Below, piece after piece: positions 18,320 through 25,479 of a DNA stretch of 64,000 bases. This stretch comes from Chitinibacter bivalviorum. GTDB lineage: Bacteria; Pseudomonadota; Gammaproteobacteria; Burkholderiales; Chitinibacteraceae. The notes beneath the pieces are model-generated. The model saw nothing but the letters and a program-made list of their open reading frames with translations, was not told where the DNA came from and made no database searches. The first letter of the stretch is position 1; every line of letters starts with the position of its first letter. The DNA lies in contig NZ_CP058627.1 of assembly GCF_013403565.1 (NCBI RefSeq), positions 1,054,001-1,118,000 of the forward strand. Direction: 5' to 3'. Made by a program: the position numbers and the translations under genes.

Positions 18320-18348
18320 ATGGTAGTTATCCGACACCCTATTGTCAA
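18320..18348 (-). promoter_or_regulatory. candidate late promoter (pR'-like)
   Basis: TTGACA (minus strand, 18343-18348) overlaps the stop codon of the Q-position gene, with a 17-base spacer to TACCAT (18320-18325). The first terminator begins about 30 bases after the predicted start. Gene for a regulator, promoter, terminator, then terS is the lambda Q-pR'-tR' layout. Confidence 0.5.
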
Positions 18349-18839
18349 GCAAGGGTCAGCTCCCGCTCATTTTCCACGCTTAGCAAAAGGCTGCGATGCT
18401 GAATTTCAAGTGTTGCATAGGCCAATAAACTCAACCGTTCTAGCCGCGGAATGATGTGATTTCTTTCGTAGCGACTGATCGTATTGTCGGCACAACCAAC
18501 TGTTCGACCAATAGCTGCGTAGCTTGCCCCCTCGCCTGTCGCCCATTTGCGGATCAGCTCCAAATCAGTCTTGAGCCCAAACTTATGCGGCGTATTCGCA
18601 GCTAAAAACATCATCTCGGTATCACGGCCAACGTGCAGGGCCCAGAGTACAGCGCGTTCCTCGGCCGGCAATCGGTTGATTTTCAGCATCACATAGGCCG
18701 CTTGGGTTTTCTGGTCGTGAAACGTCATTTCCCCGAATGCAGGCGCTTGCGATTCGGCGAATTTTTGCACCTTGGCGCCAGAAACGGTTTCGATCTGGAA
18801 AGCCCAGCCGACTAAGGCCTGAATGCTGGAAAATTGCAT
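18345..18839 (-). CDS. late-gene regulator in the Q position (HTH protein)
   Basis: A 164-residue protein with a C-terminal helix-turn-helix (GEGASYAAIGRTVGCADNTISRYERN, about residues 105-130, abbreviated). N-terminally it has a helical domain with 'AAYVMLKINRLPAEERAVLWALHVG', a pattern seen in small phage antitermination-type or late-regulator proteins. It lies between rusA and terS, the usual place of Q. I infer that it activates or antiterminates late transcription from 18320-18348. Sequence alone does not prove an antiterminator. Confidence 0.55.
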   Translation of the reverse strand: MQFSSIQALVGWAFQIETVSGAKVQKFAESQAPAFGEMTFHDQKTQAAYVMLKINRLPAEERAVLWALHVGRDTEMMFLAANTPHKFGLKTDLELIRKWATGEGASYAAIGRTVGCADNTISRYERNHIIPRLERLSLLAYATLEIQHRSLLLSVENERELTLA

Positions 18840-18852
18840 GGTGTCGCCTCGA

Positions 18853-19305
18853 TCAAGCAGCCTGCTTGGCTAATGGGGTAATACGCACACGAACGCCGGG
18901 CACGTCAGAGAAACGCTTGCGCTTTGACACCTCAACCACCTGAACATCATCTTTCCACGCCACATTGTTGAGCCCGTCGAAGATGGCTTTTTCAACGTTG
19001 TCGATATCGGGCTTCTTGGTTGGCATCACTTCGCCTTGGCGCGCTAGTTCCTGTTTTTTCTTCGACCAGCTAGCAGCAATGGGAACACGGATGTCCATCT
19101 GCACCATGACTGGACCTTCGATCAATTCGCGCTCGCCCATGGCCATACGAGCAGCATGTGCAATCAAGCCCTCGTAGGCGACGGTTTTCTCTGGCGTGTA
19201 GAGGTGCGCAAACTTACCGCCGCGGGTTGTCGCCTTCGGACGGCCCTTGCCAACAGGCGCACCAGGTACGAAAAATTCAAGCGGATTCATGTCTTGGTTT
19301 TGCAT
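18853..19305 (-). CDS. rusA: RusA-type Holliday junction resolvase
   Basis: About 150 residues from ATG 19305. The motif KPDIDNVEKAIFDGLN plus WKDDVQVVE (residues ~95-125) carries the catalytic aspartates of RusA nucleases, and the N-terminal FFVPGAPVGKGRPK is typical. It resolves four-way junctions during phage recombination and packaging. The start overlaps the end of the upstream P-like gene, after an in-frame stop only two codons before, so the longer version from 19359 is rejected. Confidence 0.85.
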   Translation of the reverse strand: MQNQDMNPLEFFVPGAPVGKGRPKATTRGGKFAHLYTPEKTVAYEGLIAHAARMAMGERELIEGPVMVQMDIRVPIAASWSKKKQELARQGEVMPTKKPDIDNVEKAIFDGLNNVAWKDDVQVVEVSKRKRFSDVPGVRVRITPLAKQAA

Positions 19306-19306
19306 T

Positions 19307-20092
19307 TCACACCCCTTCCGGTAAAAGTTTTTGCAGGCCACGCTCGCAAACATGTGCAACCAAGCGCTCTGGAATTTGCTGCCCCCATGCGACGAAAGCC
19401 TTCACTGCTTTTTCCAGCGTCACCATGGGCAAGCCTTCCGGTTTTTCGGCGATATCGTGCGCCCATCTGGTGTACATCGTTGCCGCAGGCCTTCCGACTT
19501 TTGCAGCTGCGCTCAGCGTTTCAGTACGCTTTGCCGCTTCTTCACGACTGATCGTCGTTTTACCTGGCGCGGGCAGCGATGACTCAGGCTTAACCGCAGG
19601 TGGAATTGGATCGTTGGCACGGTCTTCTGCGCGTTGGTAACTTGCAGCCCAGCGGCTTTTGAGTTTTTCAGCAGGCAACAGCAGCAGATCATTGCCGATA
19701 TTCACGGCAGCCCAAAATGTGCGTGCATCAGGCCAGTTCTCAGGCATTCGGCTACGCCGTGCACTCATGCAGTCGATTGCGACGTAGAGCAAGGCATCAA
19801 CGTTCAGGGTTGATGCAGGACGGCAGGCGGCAAGAAATTCATCGCAGCTGGGTGGAAAATTAAATTTCGCTGTTAAACCAAGGCGTAAATCGTCCGCACT
19901 CAATCCCGCGAGTTCTTCGCCCCAGACCATCTTGGCGTTTTTAACCCCGATGTCTTCGCCGTCTGATGCCAGTTGCCCAGCTCGAAACTTATCCAAAAAT
20001 GGGTTTCCAAAACGGCCATGCAGACGCATGAAAATCCGCTCTACCCAAGCGGCGGCAAGGGGCTGTGCAAACTCAGTTGATGGCGCGTTCAT
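19307..20092 (-). CDS. lambda P-like replication protein (helicase loader)
   Basis: A 261-residue protein with the N-terminal FAQPLAAAWVERIFMRLHGRF signature of the phage replication P family, followed by WGEELAGLSADDLRLGL and NFPPSCDEFLAACRP. These proteins bring the host DnaB helicase to the phage origin. It overlaps the O-like gene by 20 bases and rusA by none. The C-terminal ~80 residues (linker and helical tail) are typical in length. Confidence 0.75.
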   Translation of the reverse strand: MNAPSTEFAQPLAAAWVERIFMRLHGRFGNPFLDKFRAGQLASDGEDIGVKNAKMVWGEELAGLSADDLRLGLTAKFNFPPSCDEFLAACRPASTLNVDALLYVAIDCMSARRSRMPENWPDARTFWAAVNIGNDLLLLPAEKLKSRWAASYQRAEDRANDPIPPAVKPESSLPAPGKTTISREEAAKRTETLSAAAKVGRPAATMYTRWAHDIAEKPEGLPMVTLEKAVKAFVAWGQQIPERLVAHVCERGLQKLLPEGV

Positions 20093-21053
20093 TGGAGTCT
20101 CCCATCAGGTGCGCAATGTGTTCGGGCTTGAAAATCGACTTAGCAGCAGCCGCTCGACCTGCGTCACGGCCTTTGGCTGTGGCTTGCGTTGGCGCAGACA
20201 ACACGCTGTTGCGCAGAATCGTGTCGAGGTAGCTGGCGCTGATTGGCTGGTTGGACGCCTTCGCCTCTCGGGCTTCCTTCGCCAAGTCCAAGGCCTGCAG
20301 TGCTTGGGCGTCGGTAATGCCGTCCTTGACCCAACCGACGAAGGTCGGGTCTGCAGGGGTGACTGATGCGCCACGGTTTCGGAGCAAGACGGCAAATTCC
20401 GTCATTCGGCTTTGGGTCACCGTCGTCGTCGGGTCGGGTTCGCTTACCACTGCAGGTAGATTCGACGATGATGTCTCTACGGAGTAGTTATTTATATTCC
20501 CTGTCTCTGTCCCTATCCCTGTCCCTTGGATGGTGTTTCCCGAGGGACATTGCGGGGACATTCGTTGATTGTCCCTAGGGACAATTTCGGGACAAGTGCT
20601 AGGACATTGCTGGGACAGCCAGTCCTCAAAAGTAGGCGGATTGAATTCGAGCTGATGTCGCTGGCAATGCTTTTTCAGTCGTGCACACTCTGTTTTCCAG
20701 CGTTGAACCAACTTGGCCTGATAGGCTTCACGCGCTTTTTCAGCGATCACAGGATGATATAAACGGCCGTCGGAGCATTTAATCCAGCCACGTAGCGCGC
20801 CATTACGAACTTTTTTCCACTCCTTCACGACGCGCCCATAGCCAGCCAATTGGGCCAGCACAACATCATCATCGGGCAGGCTGGCCGCAGGCACTTGATG
20901 CCAACTCGCGCACCAAAGCAAAATGCCAGCACGGAACTCTTCGCCGTCAGTAAGCGCAGAAAAATCAGAATCACGCAGACGCACCACGTCAAGCGGAAGA
21001 AATGCAAAATCACGAAGATCGCAATCTTTTTCAGTGAGTGGTTGCGATGTCAT
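20073..21053 (-). CDS. O-like replication initiation protein (DUF1376 N-terminus)
   Basis: 326 residues. The N-terminal ~110 (LRDFAFLPLDVVRLRDSDF, GEEFRAGILLWCASWHQVPAASLPDDD) is a DUF1376-type domain of phage replication proteins. A low-complexity linker follows (residues ~145-185), encoded by DNA that carries eight exact GGGACA/TGTCCC copies. The C-terminus is helical (LNRGASVTPADPTFVGWV-like). By analogy with lambda O, the protein would bind the iterons in its own gene and recruit the P-like loader encoded next. Good family fit for the N-terminus, role otherwise inferred. Confidence 0.7.
   Translation of the reverse strand: MTSQPLTEKDCDLRDFAFLPLDVVRLRDSDFSALTDGEEFRAGILLWCASWHQVPAASLPDDDVVLAQLAGYGRVVKEWKKVRNGALRGWIKCSDGRLYHPVIAEKAREAYQAKLVQRWKTECARLKKHCQRHQLEFNPPTFEDWLSQQCPSTCPEIVPRDNQRMSPQCPSGNTIQGTGIGTETGNINNYSVETSSSNLPAVVSEPDPTTTVTQSRMTEFAVLLRNRGASVTPADPTFVGWVKDGITDAQALQALDLAKEAREAKASNQPISASYLDTILRNSVLSAPTQATAKGRDAGRAAAAKSIFKPEHIAHLMGDSNERAIN
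20508..20617. other. candidate phage replication origin (iteron cluster)
   Basis: Eight exact GGGACA/TGTCCC copies lie at 20508, 20520, 20544, 20555, 20570, 20578, 20589 and 20612, plus AGGACA at 20601. Several are spaced 11-12 bases apart, close to one helical turn. The pair at 20569-20584 forms the palindrome TTGTCCCTAGGGACAA. They lie inside the O-like gene, as in lambda. Confidence 0.6.
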
Positions 21054-21056
21054 TCG

Positions 21057-21377
21057 TTAAATCCTCTGCCCGCGCAGCTCATCGGCCAGCAAATATTTAC
21101 GCGCCAGTGTTTTGAGCGCGGCCATTTCCGATGGCTCAACGACCATGTCGCATTCATTGACGACCTTGTCGTTCTCCTCGGCCAACTTCAGCCCTAGCGC
21201 CGTGAGCAGCTTCCCGATTTCAAGGAAATGGTTGTCTTTCTTCCACTTGCTGATCGTGGATTGATCGACGCCGATTCTGTCGGCTACTTGAACTTGTCCA
21301 GTCTCCGCCAGTTTCGCCAATAGCTGGCTTTCGATCTGGCGTGATCTTTCTTGAGCCTGCTGTAATGATGTGGACAT
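21057..21377 (-). CDS. CII-like transcriptional activator
   Basis: A 106-residue protein. Residues ~25-60 (AETGQVQVADRIGVDQSTISKWKKD) form a lambda CII-type helix-turn-helix; 'IGVDQSTISKWK' is diagnostic. The central LLTALGLKLAEENDKVV and C-terminal helix could mediate tetramer formation. In lambda-type phages CII activates repressor and integrase promoters and favours lysogeny. It lies between cro and the O-like gene, the expected order. Confidence 0.75.
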   Translation of the reverse strand: MSTSLQQAQERSRQIESQLLAKLAETGQVQVADRIGVDQSTISKWKKDNHFLEIGKLLTALGLKLAEENDKVVNECDMVVEPSEMAALKTLARKYLLADELRGQRI

Positions 21378-21409
21378 GACTTAACCGCCAGCCGGCGGCC
21401 TCCGGTTGG

Positions 21410-21613
21410 TTAGGTTGATGGGGTGACTTGATTTTTTAAAGCCGTAATCGCTTGGTAGTTCTCAAGAACTACCGCAGAAGGTATGCCACGACTTTTCCAA
21501 TTGTGGACGCGCTGCTGTACCCCTGGCTTTGACGGATCAAGTCCAATTAATTTTGCAAACGCGGTATCGCCGCCTGCAATACGAATAATGAGAGTGCTGA
21601 GATGTGCGTTCAT
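21410..21613 (-). CDS. Cro-like repressor
   Basis: A 67-residue protein with a YdaS/Cro-like helix-turn-helix (FAKLIGLDPSKPGVQQRVHNWKSRGIPSAVV, cited by its ends). It is the first gene of the leftward early operon, divergent from the CI-type gene. The predicted transcription start from the promoter at 21621-21649 falls within a base or two of its ATG, so the message may be leaderless. It should compete with CI at the shared operator TAAACATGG(G/T)GTTTA. Confidence 0.75.
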   Translation of the reverse strand: MNAHLSTLIIRIAGGDTAFAKLIGLDPSKPGVQQRVHNWKSRGIPSAVVLENYQAITALKNQVTPST

Positions 21614-21620
21614 ACACAGG

Positions 21621-21649
21621 ATTAAACCCCATGTTTACACAACATGCAA
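21621..21649 (-). promoter_or_regulatory. cro (leftward early) promoter with overlapping operator
   Basis: On the minus strand TTGCAT (21644-21649), 17-base spacer, TTTAAT (21621-21626). The spacer and -10 read TAAACATGGGGTTTAAT. The same arrangement with one difference in this part recurs at 25451-25479. The inverted arms TAAAC and GTTTA with five bases between (21623-21637) are a likely repressor operator. Confidence 0.65.
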
Positions 21650-21662
21650 CACTACGTTTAAC
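21634..21662 (+). promoter_or_regulatory. candidate repressor-maintenance promoter
   Basis: TTTACA (21634-21639), 17-base spacer, TTTAAC (21657-21662), placed about 20 bases before the CI-type start. It overlaps the cro promoter on the other strand and its -35 shares the operator arm, as expected for an autoregulated lysogenic promoter. Confidence 0.45.
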
Positions 21663-21684
21663 AACAAGCCGTTTAAGTCGTGTA

Positions 21685-22131
21685 ATGTCAACCAATATGG
21701 AAAGTACATTCGAACGCCTTTTTAGCGCTGCACAAAGCAAAGACCCTTCAGTTAAAGGGAATAGTGACTTGGCTCGTCTTGTGAATGAGCTGCCGCAAAC
21801 CATAACCAATTGGCAAAAACGCGGAGTACCCAAGGCAAAATTGACCGACTTAGCGCGTTCACTCAATGTTCATGCCGAATGGCTCGCCAGCGGCACTGGG
21901 CCGATGAAAACGGATGCAGTGTCAGAGCCTGTCTATCACAGTGCACCATCCGAGACGCATCCGCCTTCGGTGGACGATTTGTTGAATTTGCTCAGCCAGC
22001 GCTTAAATGAAACCGATGAATCAACCAAATCTTCGGTTGGGCAAATGTTGTTGAAATACAGTGAAAACCCAGACCCTAACTCTCGGATTGCAAACGCCAT
22101 CAAGGCGTTACTGGACGATAAAGATAAATGA
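21685..22131 (+). CDS. CI-type phage repressor (no protease domain)
   Basis: About 148 residues from ATG 21685; an ATG four codons later (21697) is equally possible. The N-terminal DNA-binding domain (FERLFSAAQSKDPSVKGNSDLARLV...TITNWQKRGVPKAKL) is a helix-turn-helix of the CI/Bacteriophage repressor type, ending in HAEWLASGTGPM. The C-terminal ~70 residues are hydrophilic and helical. There is no LexA-type peptidase, so induction would not be by RecA-stimulated self-cleavage. Its stop overlaps the next start (ATGA), putting the following module under the lysogenic promoter. Confidence 0.75.
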   Translation: MSTNMESTFERLFSAAQSKDPSVKGNSDLARLVNELPQTITNWQKRGVPKAKLTDLARSLNVHAEWLASGTGPMKTDAVSEPVYHSAPSETHPPSVDDLLNLLSQRLNETDESTKSSVGQMLLKYSENPDPNSRIANAIKALLDDKDK

Positions 22132-22586
22132 TCCCACCGCTTGATGAGCGCGGCTTATTGCCAGCGGGAATTCACACCGCCTCACTTGAGGCGGTGGCTC
22201 ATGCTTTTTGCTCAGGCCAATATCGAGAACTGCTTTGGCAAGATTTGATTCGGTTTCTCCGGGATCATTTCATAGCAGCAAACCTGCATCCGCCCTTATA
22301 CTTGGCTGGCAGTTTTTTTAGCGACAAGCCAAATCCGGGCGACATTGAACTGACCGTTGATTTAGGTGGCCGTAGCCAAGAGCAAATGTTAGCTGCACTG
22401 GCTTTGTTTCTTGAACGGCAGCGATGGCATAATGAGTACCGAGTCGACTATTATCCAAACATGCCTGGCAATAGTGATTTTGTGGCTTTTTTTCAATATG
22501 TTGGCCCTAAAACAGCACAAACCAAAGGCCTTAATGAAAAAGATCGGCGAGGAATTATAAAGGTGGAATCATGGACACTTGGGTAG
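22128..22586 (+). CDS. DUF6932-like protein (nucleotidyltransferase-fold candidate)
   Basis: 152 residues. The start IPPLDERGLLPAGIHTASLE and the block LYLAGSFFSDKPNPGDIEL (residues ~62-80) match my memory of the DUF6932 family, whose GSF...DxD/E pattern recalls the MNT-type nucleotidyltransferase fold often found in toxin-antitoxin and defence pairs. It overlaps the CI gene by four bases and the next gene by 16 bases, so it is expressed in the lysogen. It may be an antitoxin or modifying enzyme paired with the 335-residue protein. The enzymatic role is unproven. Confidence 0.55.
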   Translation: MIPPLDERGLLPAGIHTASLEAVAHAFCSGQYRELLWQDLIRFLRDHFIAANLHPPLYLAGSFFSDKPNPGDIELTVDLGGRSQEQMLAALALFLERQRWHNEYRVDYYPNMPGNSDFVAFFQYVGPKTAQTKGLNEKDRRGIIKVESWTLG

Positions 22587-23578
22587 AGCAAACAGAGCGG
22601 CGCGTCGCCATCCTGCTCGACCAAATGGCGGCCGCGTTATCCATAGCACAGGGCAGCAATCTCGACTTGAATAGATTACGTGCTCAATATCAAAACAAAA
22701 TATCGCAAATTTATCGTGAAGAAATGCCCTTGGCTCGCGTCATGGACTCTTCTGATCTGGTAACTAGATATGAGGGGAATGCTGTCGATGATTGCACGCC
22801 CTCAGTCCAATTGGTCTCGGGTTTATTTGGCGATTTACAAAAATACATCAAGCAGCTAGTCAAGGCTCTCTCTGGCCTTCAAGTTGATCAACGCCCACAC
22901 TGGCCAGAAGGCGTTGACCTTCGATTGTCTGGACTTGCCAAAGGGAGCCTGATTGTCGGAGTTAAGCTTGATGCACATCGTGGCATTGGCTCACAAATTG
23001 AATTGGATGGCACCCTTGATCCCCTGTTTATTCAGGTCCAAAAGGCTATGCGCACTTTAACCTCAGTGCCTCAGTATGTTGATGCCAATGAAATCAATGA
23101 AGATATCCGTAATGAAGTTAAAGACCCGGCAGTAAGAGATGCGTTATTGGTTGCAGCCTACAACTTGGCTCCGACAGGAAGAAAAGGCATTGAGCGTGTT
23201 TCTTTCAGCAATATCGAAGGCGATCCACACAGAGAAGCCTTAACCCCACAAAGCCGCAAGGTTTTACGATCAGCAATTGATCGTCCAACCTTTGAGACCA
23301 AGCGTGGCGACTTTGAAGGTGTGGTTCGAGAAATTGACCTTGATGCAAAGCGCTTTGAGATTCGAGGCGTTGAAGGCGTTCAAACAGTTCGTTGTATTTT
23401 CAACGAGATGAATGCAGCCAATGCAAGTGAATGGCTAAACCATAAAGTTGTTGTGCGTGGGCAATATGAGGCAGGCCCAAGTGGGATTCCACGATTAATG
23501 CAGGTTGAGCAAATCATCCCATCTTCTGAAATAGTTGCAATTGAAGATTTGTTTAATAAACAAACGTCGGATAATTAA
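22571..23578 (+). CDS. unknown protein of the lysogenic module
   Basis: 335 residues that I do not recognise. Residues 1-110 are helical with a possible coiled coil. A middle part has LSGLAKGSLIVGVKLDAH (~118-135). The C-terminal ~75 residues (RGDFEGVVREIDLDAKRFEIRG ... VVVRGQYEAG) look like a small beta-barrel. AAAGGTGG precedes the ATG. The tight overlap with the DUF6932-like gene, and position behind the repressor, point to a two-gene lysogenic conversion, toxin-antitoxin or superinfection-exclusion unit; this is inference from context only. Confidence 0.55.
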   Translation: MDTWVEQTERRVAILLDQMAAALSIAQGSNLDLNRLRAQYQNKISQIYREEMPLARVMDSSDLVTRYEGNAVDDCTPSVQLVSGLFGDLQKYIKQLVKALSGLQVDQRPHWPEGVDLRLSGLAKGSLIVGVKLDAHRGIGSQIELDGTLDPLFIQVQKAMRTLTSVPQYVDANEINEDIRNEVKDPAVRDALLVAAYNLAPTGRKGIERVSFSNIEGDPHREALTPQSRKVLRSAIDRPTFETKRGDFEGVVREIDLDAKRFEIRGVEGVQTVRCIFNEMNAANASEWLNHKVVVRGQYEAGPSGIPRLMQVEQIIPSSEIVAIEDLFNKQTSDN

Positions 23579-23638
23579 CCCGCATCAACTGCGATATCCG
23601 ATAGTTTTCTGTCTTGTAGTTTGGCGAGGAAAAGGGCT

Positions 23639-23944
23639 GTGACCTTTGATGATGTTGTGCGTTTTATGACGCAAAAAGGCTTTGATTTAAAGTGCGCTTG
23701 CTGCCAATCGGATGAATGGACTCTCTATCGCGGGGATGGTGAGAGCAACACCCCGTTTGCATTTTCTTCGGTAAAACTCACACCCACTGGAGAGCCATTA
23801 GCGACTGGACGTTTTTTTTATCCAGTCTTGGTCGCCGAATGCGTTAATTGTGGTTTCTTGCGCCAATACAATTACAAAAGAGTCCAAAAGTGGGTCGATG
23901 AAAACCCATACCCCCCCGTCAAAGATAACGAGCTACCAGCATGA
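23639..23944 (+). CDS. zinc-ribbon phage protein
   Basis: About 101 residues from GTG 23639, favoured by AGGAAAAGGG just upstream over a TTG at 23621 that has no ribosome binding site. Two cysteine pairs (CACC near residue 18 and CVNC near residue 69) could bind one zinc ion. No enzymatic motif is visible. It ends four bases into the next gene. Function unknown; probably part of the same lysogenic transcript. Confidence 0.6.
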   Translation: MTFDDVVRFMTQKGFDLKCACCQSDEWTLYRGDGESNTPFAFSSVKLTPTGEPLATGRFFYPVLVAECVNCGFLRQYNYKRVQKWVDENPYPPVKDNELPA

Positions 23945-24273
23945 GTGCAGAGAAAATTCATGAGGCACCGAAGGATAATGTGGTGCGAAATAAATTTAAT
24001 AATGGTCACGGTGGCGATGGCGGAGGCTATAATGGCGATATGGAACAACGAATTAGCAAGCTAGAAACAGCCGCAGACTCAACACGTGACGCATTGCATA
24101 AAGTCGATGCGCGTCTGACAGTGATCGAAAAAACCATGGCAACTAAAGAAGATTTGCATCGTGAGTTGACCGCACAAACTTGGCGAGTCGTTACCTACGT
24201 GACAGGTCTGGTTGTCACCGTTAGCGGTGCATTAGTCGCAGCTACCTATTTCATCGCTATCCACGCAAAATGA
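23941..24273 (+). CDS. coiled-coil single-pass membrane protein
   Basis: 110 residues: a polar N-terminus, a coiled coil (MEQRISKLETAADSTRDALHK..., residues ~31-70) and a C-terminal hydrophobic segment (about 83-107). Several prophages carry such proteins near the repressor or lysis region, sometimes as holin-like or exclusion proteins. Its start overlaps the zinc-ribbon gene and its stop overlaps the following 40-residue gene (ATGA), indicating coupled translation. Confidence 0.6.
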   Translation: MSAEKIHEAPKDNVVRNKFNNGHGGDGGGYNGDMEQRISKLETAADSTRDALHKVDARLTVIEKTMATKEDLHRELTAQTWRVVTYVTGLVVTVSGALVAATYFIAIHAK

Positions 24274-24392
24274 AAATCATCCGAAATTTTCTAAAAGACT
24301 GGCGATATGGTGTCACGATGATGCTGGCAGCGCTTGGCGCTACCGAAGTGGGTCAGACAATCGCTCAGCTTTTAGAGAAATTCCTTAAATAA
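24270..24392 (+). CDS. 40-residue membrane-associated peptide
   Basis: MKIIRNFLKDWRYGVTMM starts this short frame, followed by LAALGATEVGQTIAQLLEKFLK. Basic N-terminus and amphipathic or membrane helix. It begins within the stop of the previous gene and ends just before a strong terminator, so it is the last gene of the lysogenic unit. Confidence 0.5.
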   Translation: MKIIRNFLKDWRYGVTMMLAALGATEVGQTIAQLLEKFLK

Positions 24393-24394
24393 AT

Positions 24395-24412
24395 AACCCG
24401 CCTCGGCGGGTT
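24395..24412 (+). terminator. Rho-independent terminator of the repressor-led operon
   Basis: AACCCGC-ctcg-GCGGGTT hairpin followed by TTTTTT, right after the 40-residue gene. It ends the operon that starts with the CI-type repressor. Confidence 0.8.
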
Positions 24413-24421
24413 TTTTGTTGC

Positions 24422-24862
24422 CTATTTCTTCACGTAAGCCTGATATGCCGTGCGCCAGTTGTCATAAATGGCGCTACGTGCAGCCTCTAAATCCAACTGC
24501 CCGTGGCAAACCATCTTCTGCAGCTTCACTTCCAAGCGGTCTTTTTCCTTTGCACCGCCCTCTCCTTCCCATGGCTGCAGCATCAAGTTTTCAAGTTTTC
24601 GTGGATGCCCCCCGAGCGCCAGTGGGATGCGGTGATCCAGCTCGTACTGGTCAGCATCTTTCCAATCTATACCTTGCCGCTCCATCAGAAGCTTTTTCAC
24701 GCCATTGGTATAACTGGTCGCAGGCCGGACTGATTTTGTATAGCCAGACACACAGATTGTTTGCTGAATCGTTTCTTGGGTAACGTCTTGGTTGATGGCT
24801 TCTGGTGGGTAGGCGAAGGCGACCGAGCAGATGAAGAAACTGAGGAAAAGTGTTGGTTTCAT
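24422..24862 (-). CDS. exported HNH-type nuclease-like protein
   Basis: 146 residues with an N-terminal signal peptide (MKPTLFLSFFICSVAFA, cleavage near AFA-YP). The C-terminal part contains YELDHRIPLALGGHPRKLEN followed by LMLQPW (residues ~92-117), a recognisable variant of the HNH 'DH..PL..GG...NL' core. Probably a periplasmic or secreted nuclease, carried as a cargo gene beside the repressor operon and transcribed in the opposite direction. A role in exclusion of incoming DNA or in nucleotide scavenging is possible but speculative. Confidence 0.6.
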   Translation of the reverse strand: MKPTLFLSFFICSVAFAYPPEAINQDVTQETIQQTICVSGYTKSVRPATSYTNGVKKLLMERQGIDWKDADQYELDHRIPLALGGHPRKLENLMLQPWEGEGGAKEKDRLEVKLQKMVCHGQLDLEAARSAIYDNWRTAYQAYVKK

Positions 24863-24938
24863 GAGGAATTCCGTTCGATAACTGGCTGCCAGTATAGGCT
24901 AGGATTAAGATTGCTTATCGAATTAGTCAGGTGAAATC

Positions 24939-25352
24939 ATGATGAATTTTGGCAGGAAATTGTTCCTCATAACTGCTTTAGTGCACCAACTTACTATCCC
25001 AACCATAGCTAACGCTGAGGATAAAAACGGCAATTTCGTTGTCGGTGGCGGAGTTGGAGGAGTTGAGTGCCCAGAGTTCGTTAGTACAATGGAAAGAGCA
25101 ACCTCACACGGCCTTGGCTCTTCTGAATACACACAGGCAATATATCCATACGTAATGTTTATTGCAGGATTTATGACTGGTTACAACGCGCAAGCCAAAG
25201 ACACATGCAATATTTTTGATTCCTACAGCAATGATCAAAGATTGGCCTGGCTGAATAATTACTGCAAATCCAATCCTTTGGATAAGTTTGGCTCCGCAGT
25301 AATTAAACTCTCTAAAGAGGTATACCCAAAGCGAAAGAAATCATGCAGCTAA
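24939..25352 (+). CDS. exported small protein of unknown function
   Basis: 137 residues with a signal peptide (MMNFGRKLFLITALVHQL...ANA, cleavage near residue 26). The mature part contains cysteines (VECPEF, DTCNIF, NNYCKS, KKSCS) that could form two disulfides, and the pattern DQRLAWLNNYCKSNPLDKFG, reminiscent of small periplasmic HdeA- or Rap1a-like proteins. Divergent from the exported HNH gene. Cargo gene of the prophage; function unknown. Confidence 0.6.
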   Translation: MMNFGRKLFLITALVHQLTIPTIANAEDKNGNFVVGGGVGGVECPEFVSTMERATSHGLGSSEYTQAIYPYVMFIAGFMTGYNAQAKDTCNIFDSYSNDQRLAWLNNYCKSNPLDKFGSAVIKLSKEVYPKRKKSCS

Positions 25353-25375
25353 CTTGAACCAAGTCAGGAAATTCC

Positions 25376-25397
25376 ACCGCCTTCGGGCGGTTTTTTT
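25376..25397 (+). terminator. Rho-independent terminator
   Basis: ACCGCC-ttcg-GGCGGT hairpin followed by a T7 tract. It closes the exported-protein gene and separates it from the rightward early promoter. Confidence 0.8.
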
Positions 25398-25425
25398 ACG
25401 AGCAAAAACAATGAATTACACAAAT

Positions 25426-25445
25426 TGTTTACATAAAATTAAACA
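25426..25445. promoter_or_regulatory. inverted repeat upstream of the rightward promoter
   Basis: TGTTTA-cataaaat-TAAACA: the same half-sites as the operator at 25463-25477 but in the opposite arrangement. Possible auxiliary repressor site. Confidence 0.35.
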
Positions 25446-25450
25446 CTGCG

Positions 25451-25479
25451 TTGCAATAACAATAAACATGGTGTTTAAT
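25451..25479 (+). promoter_or_regulatory. rightward early promoter with overlapping operator
   Basis: TTGCAA (25451-25456), 17-base spacer, TTTAAT (25474-25479). The operator TAAAC-atggt-GTTTA (25463-25477) covers the -10. The block TAAACATGG(T)GTTTAAT matches the cro promoter at 16 of 17 bases, so the same repressor should control both. It heads the unit from the HNH gene to the integrase. Confidence 0.65.
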
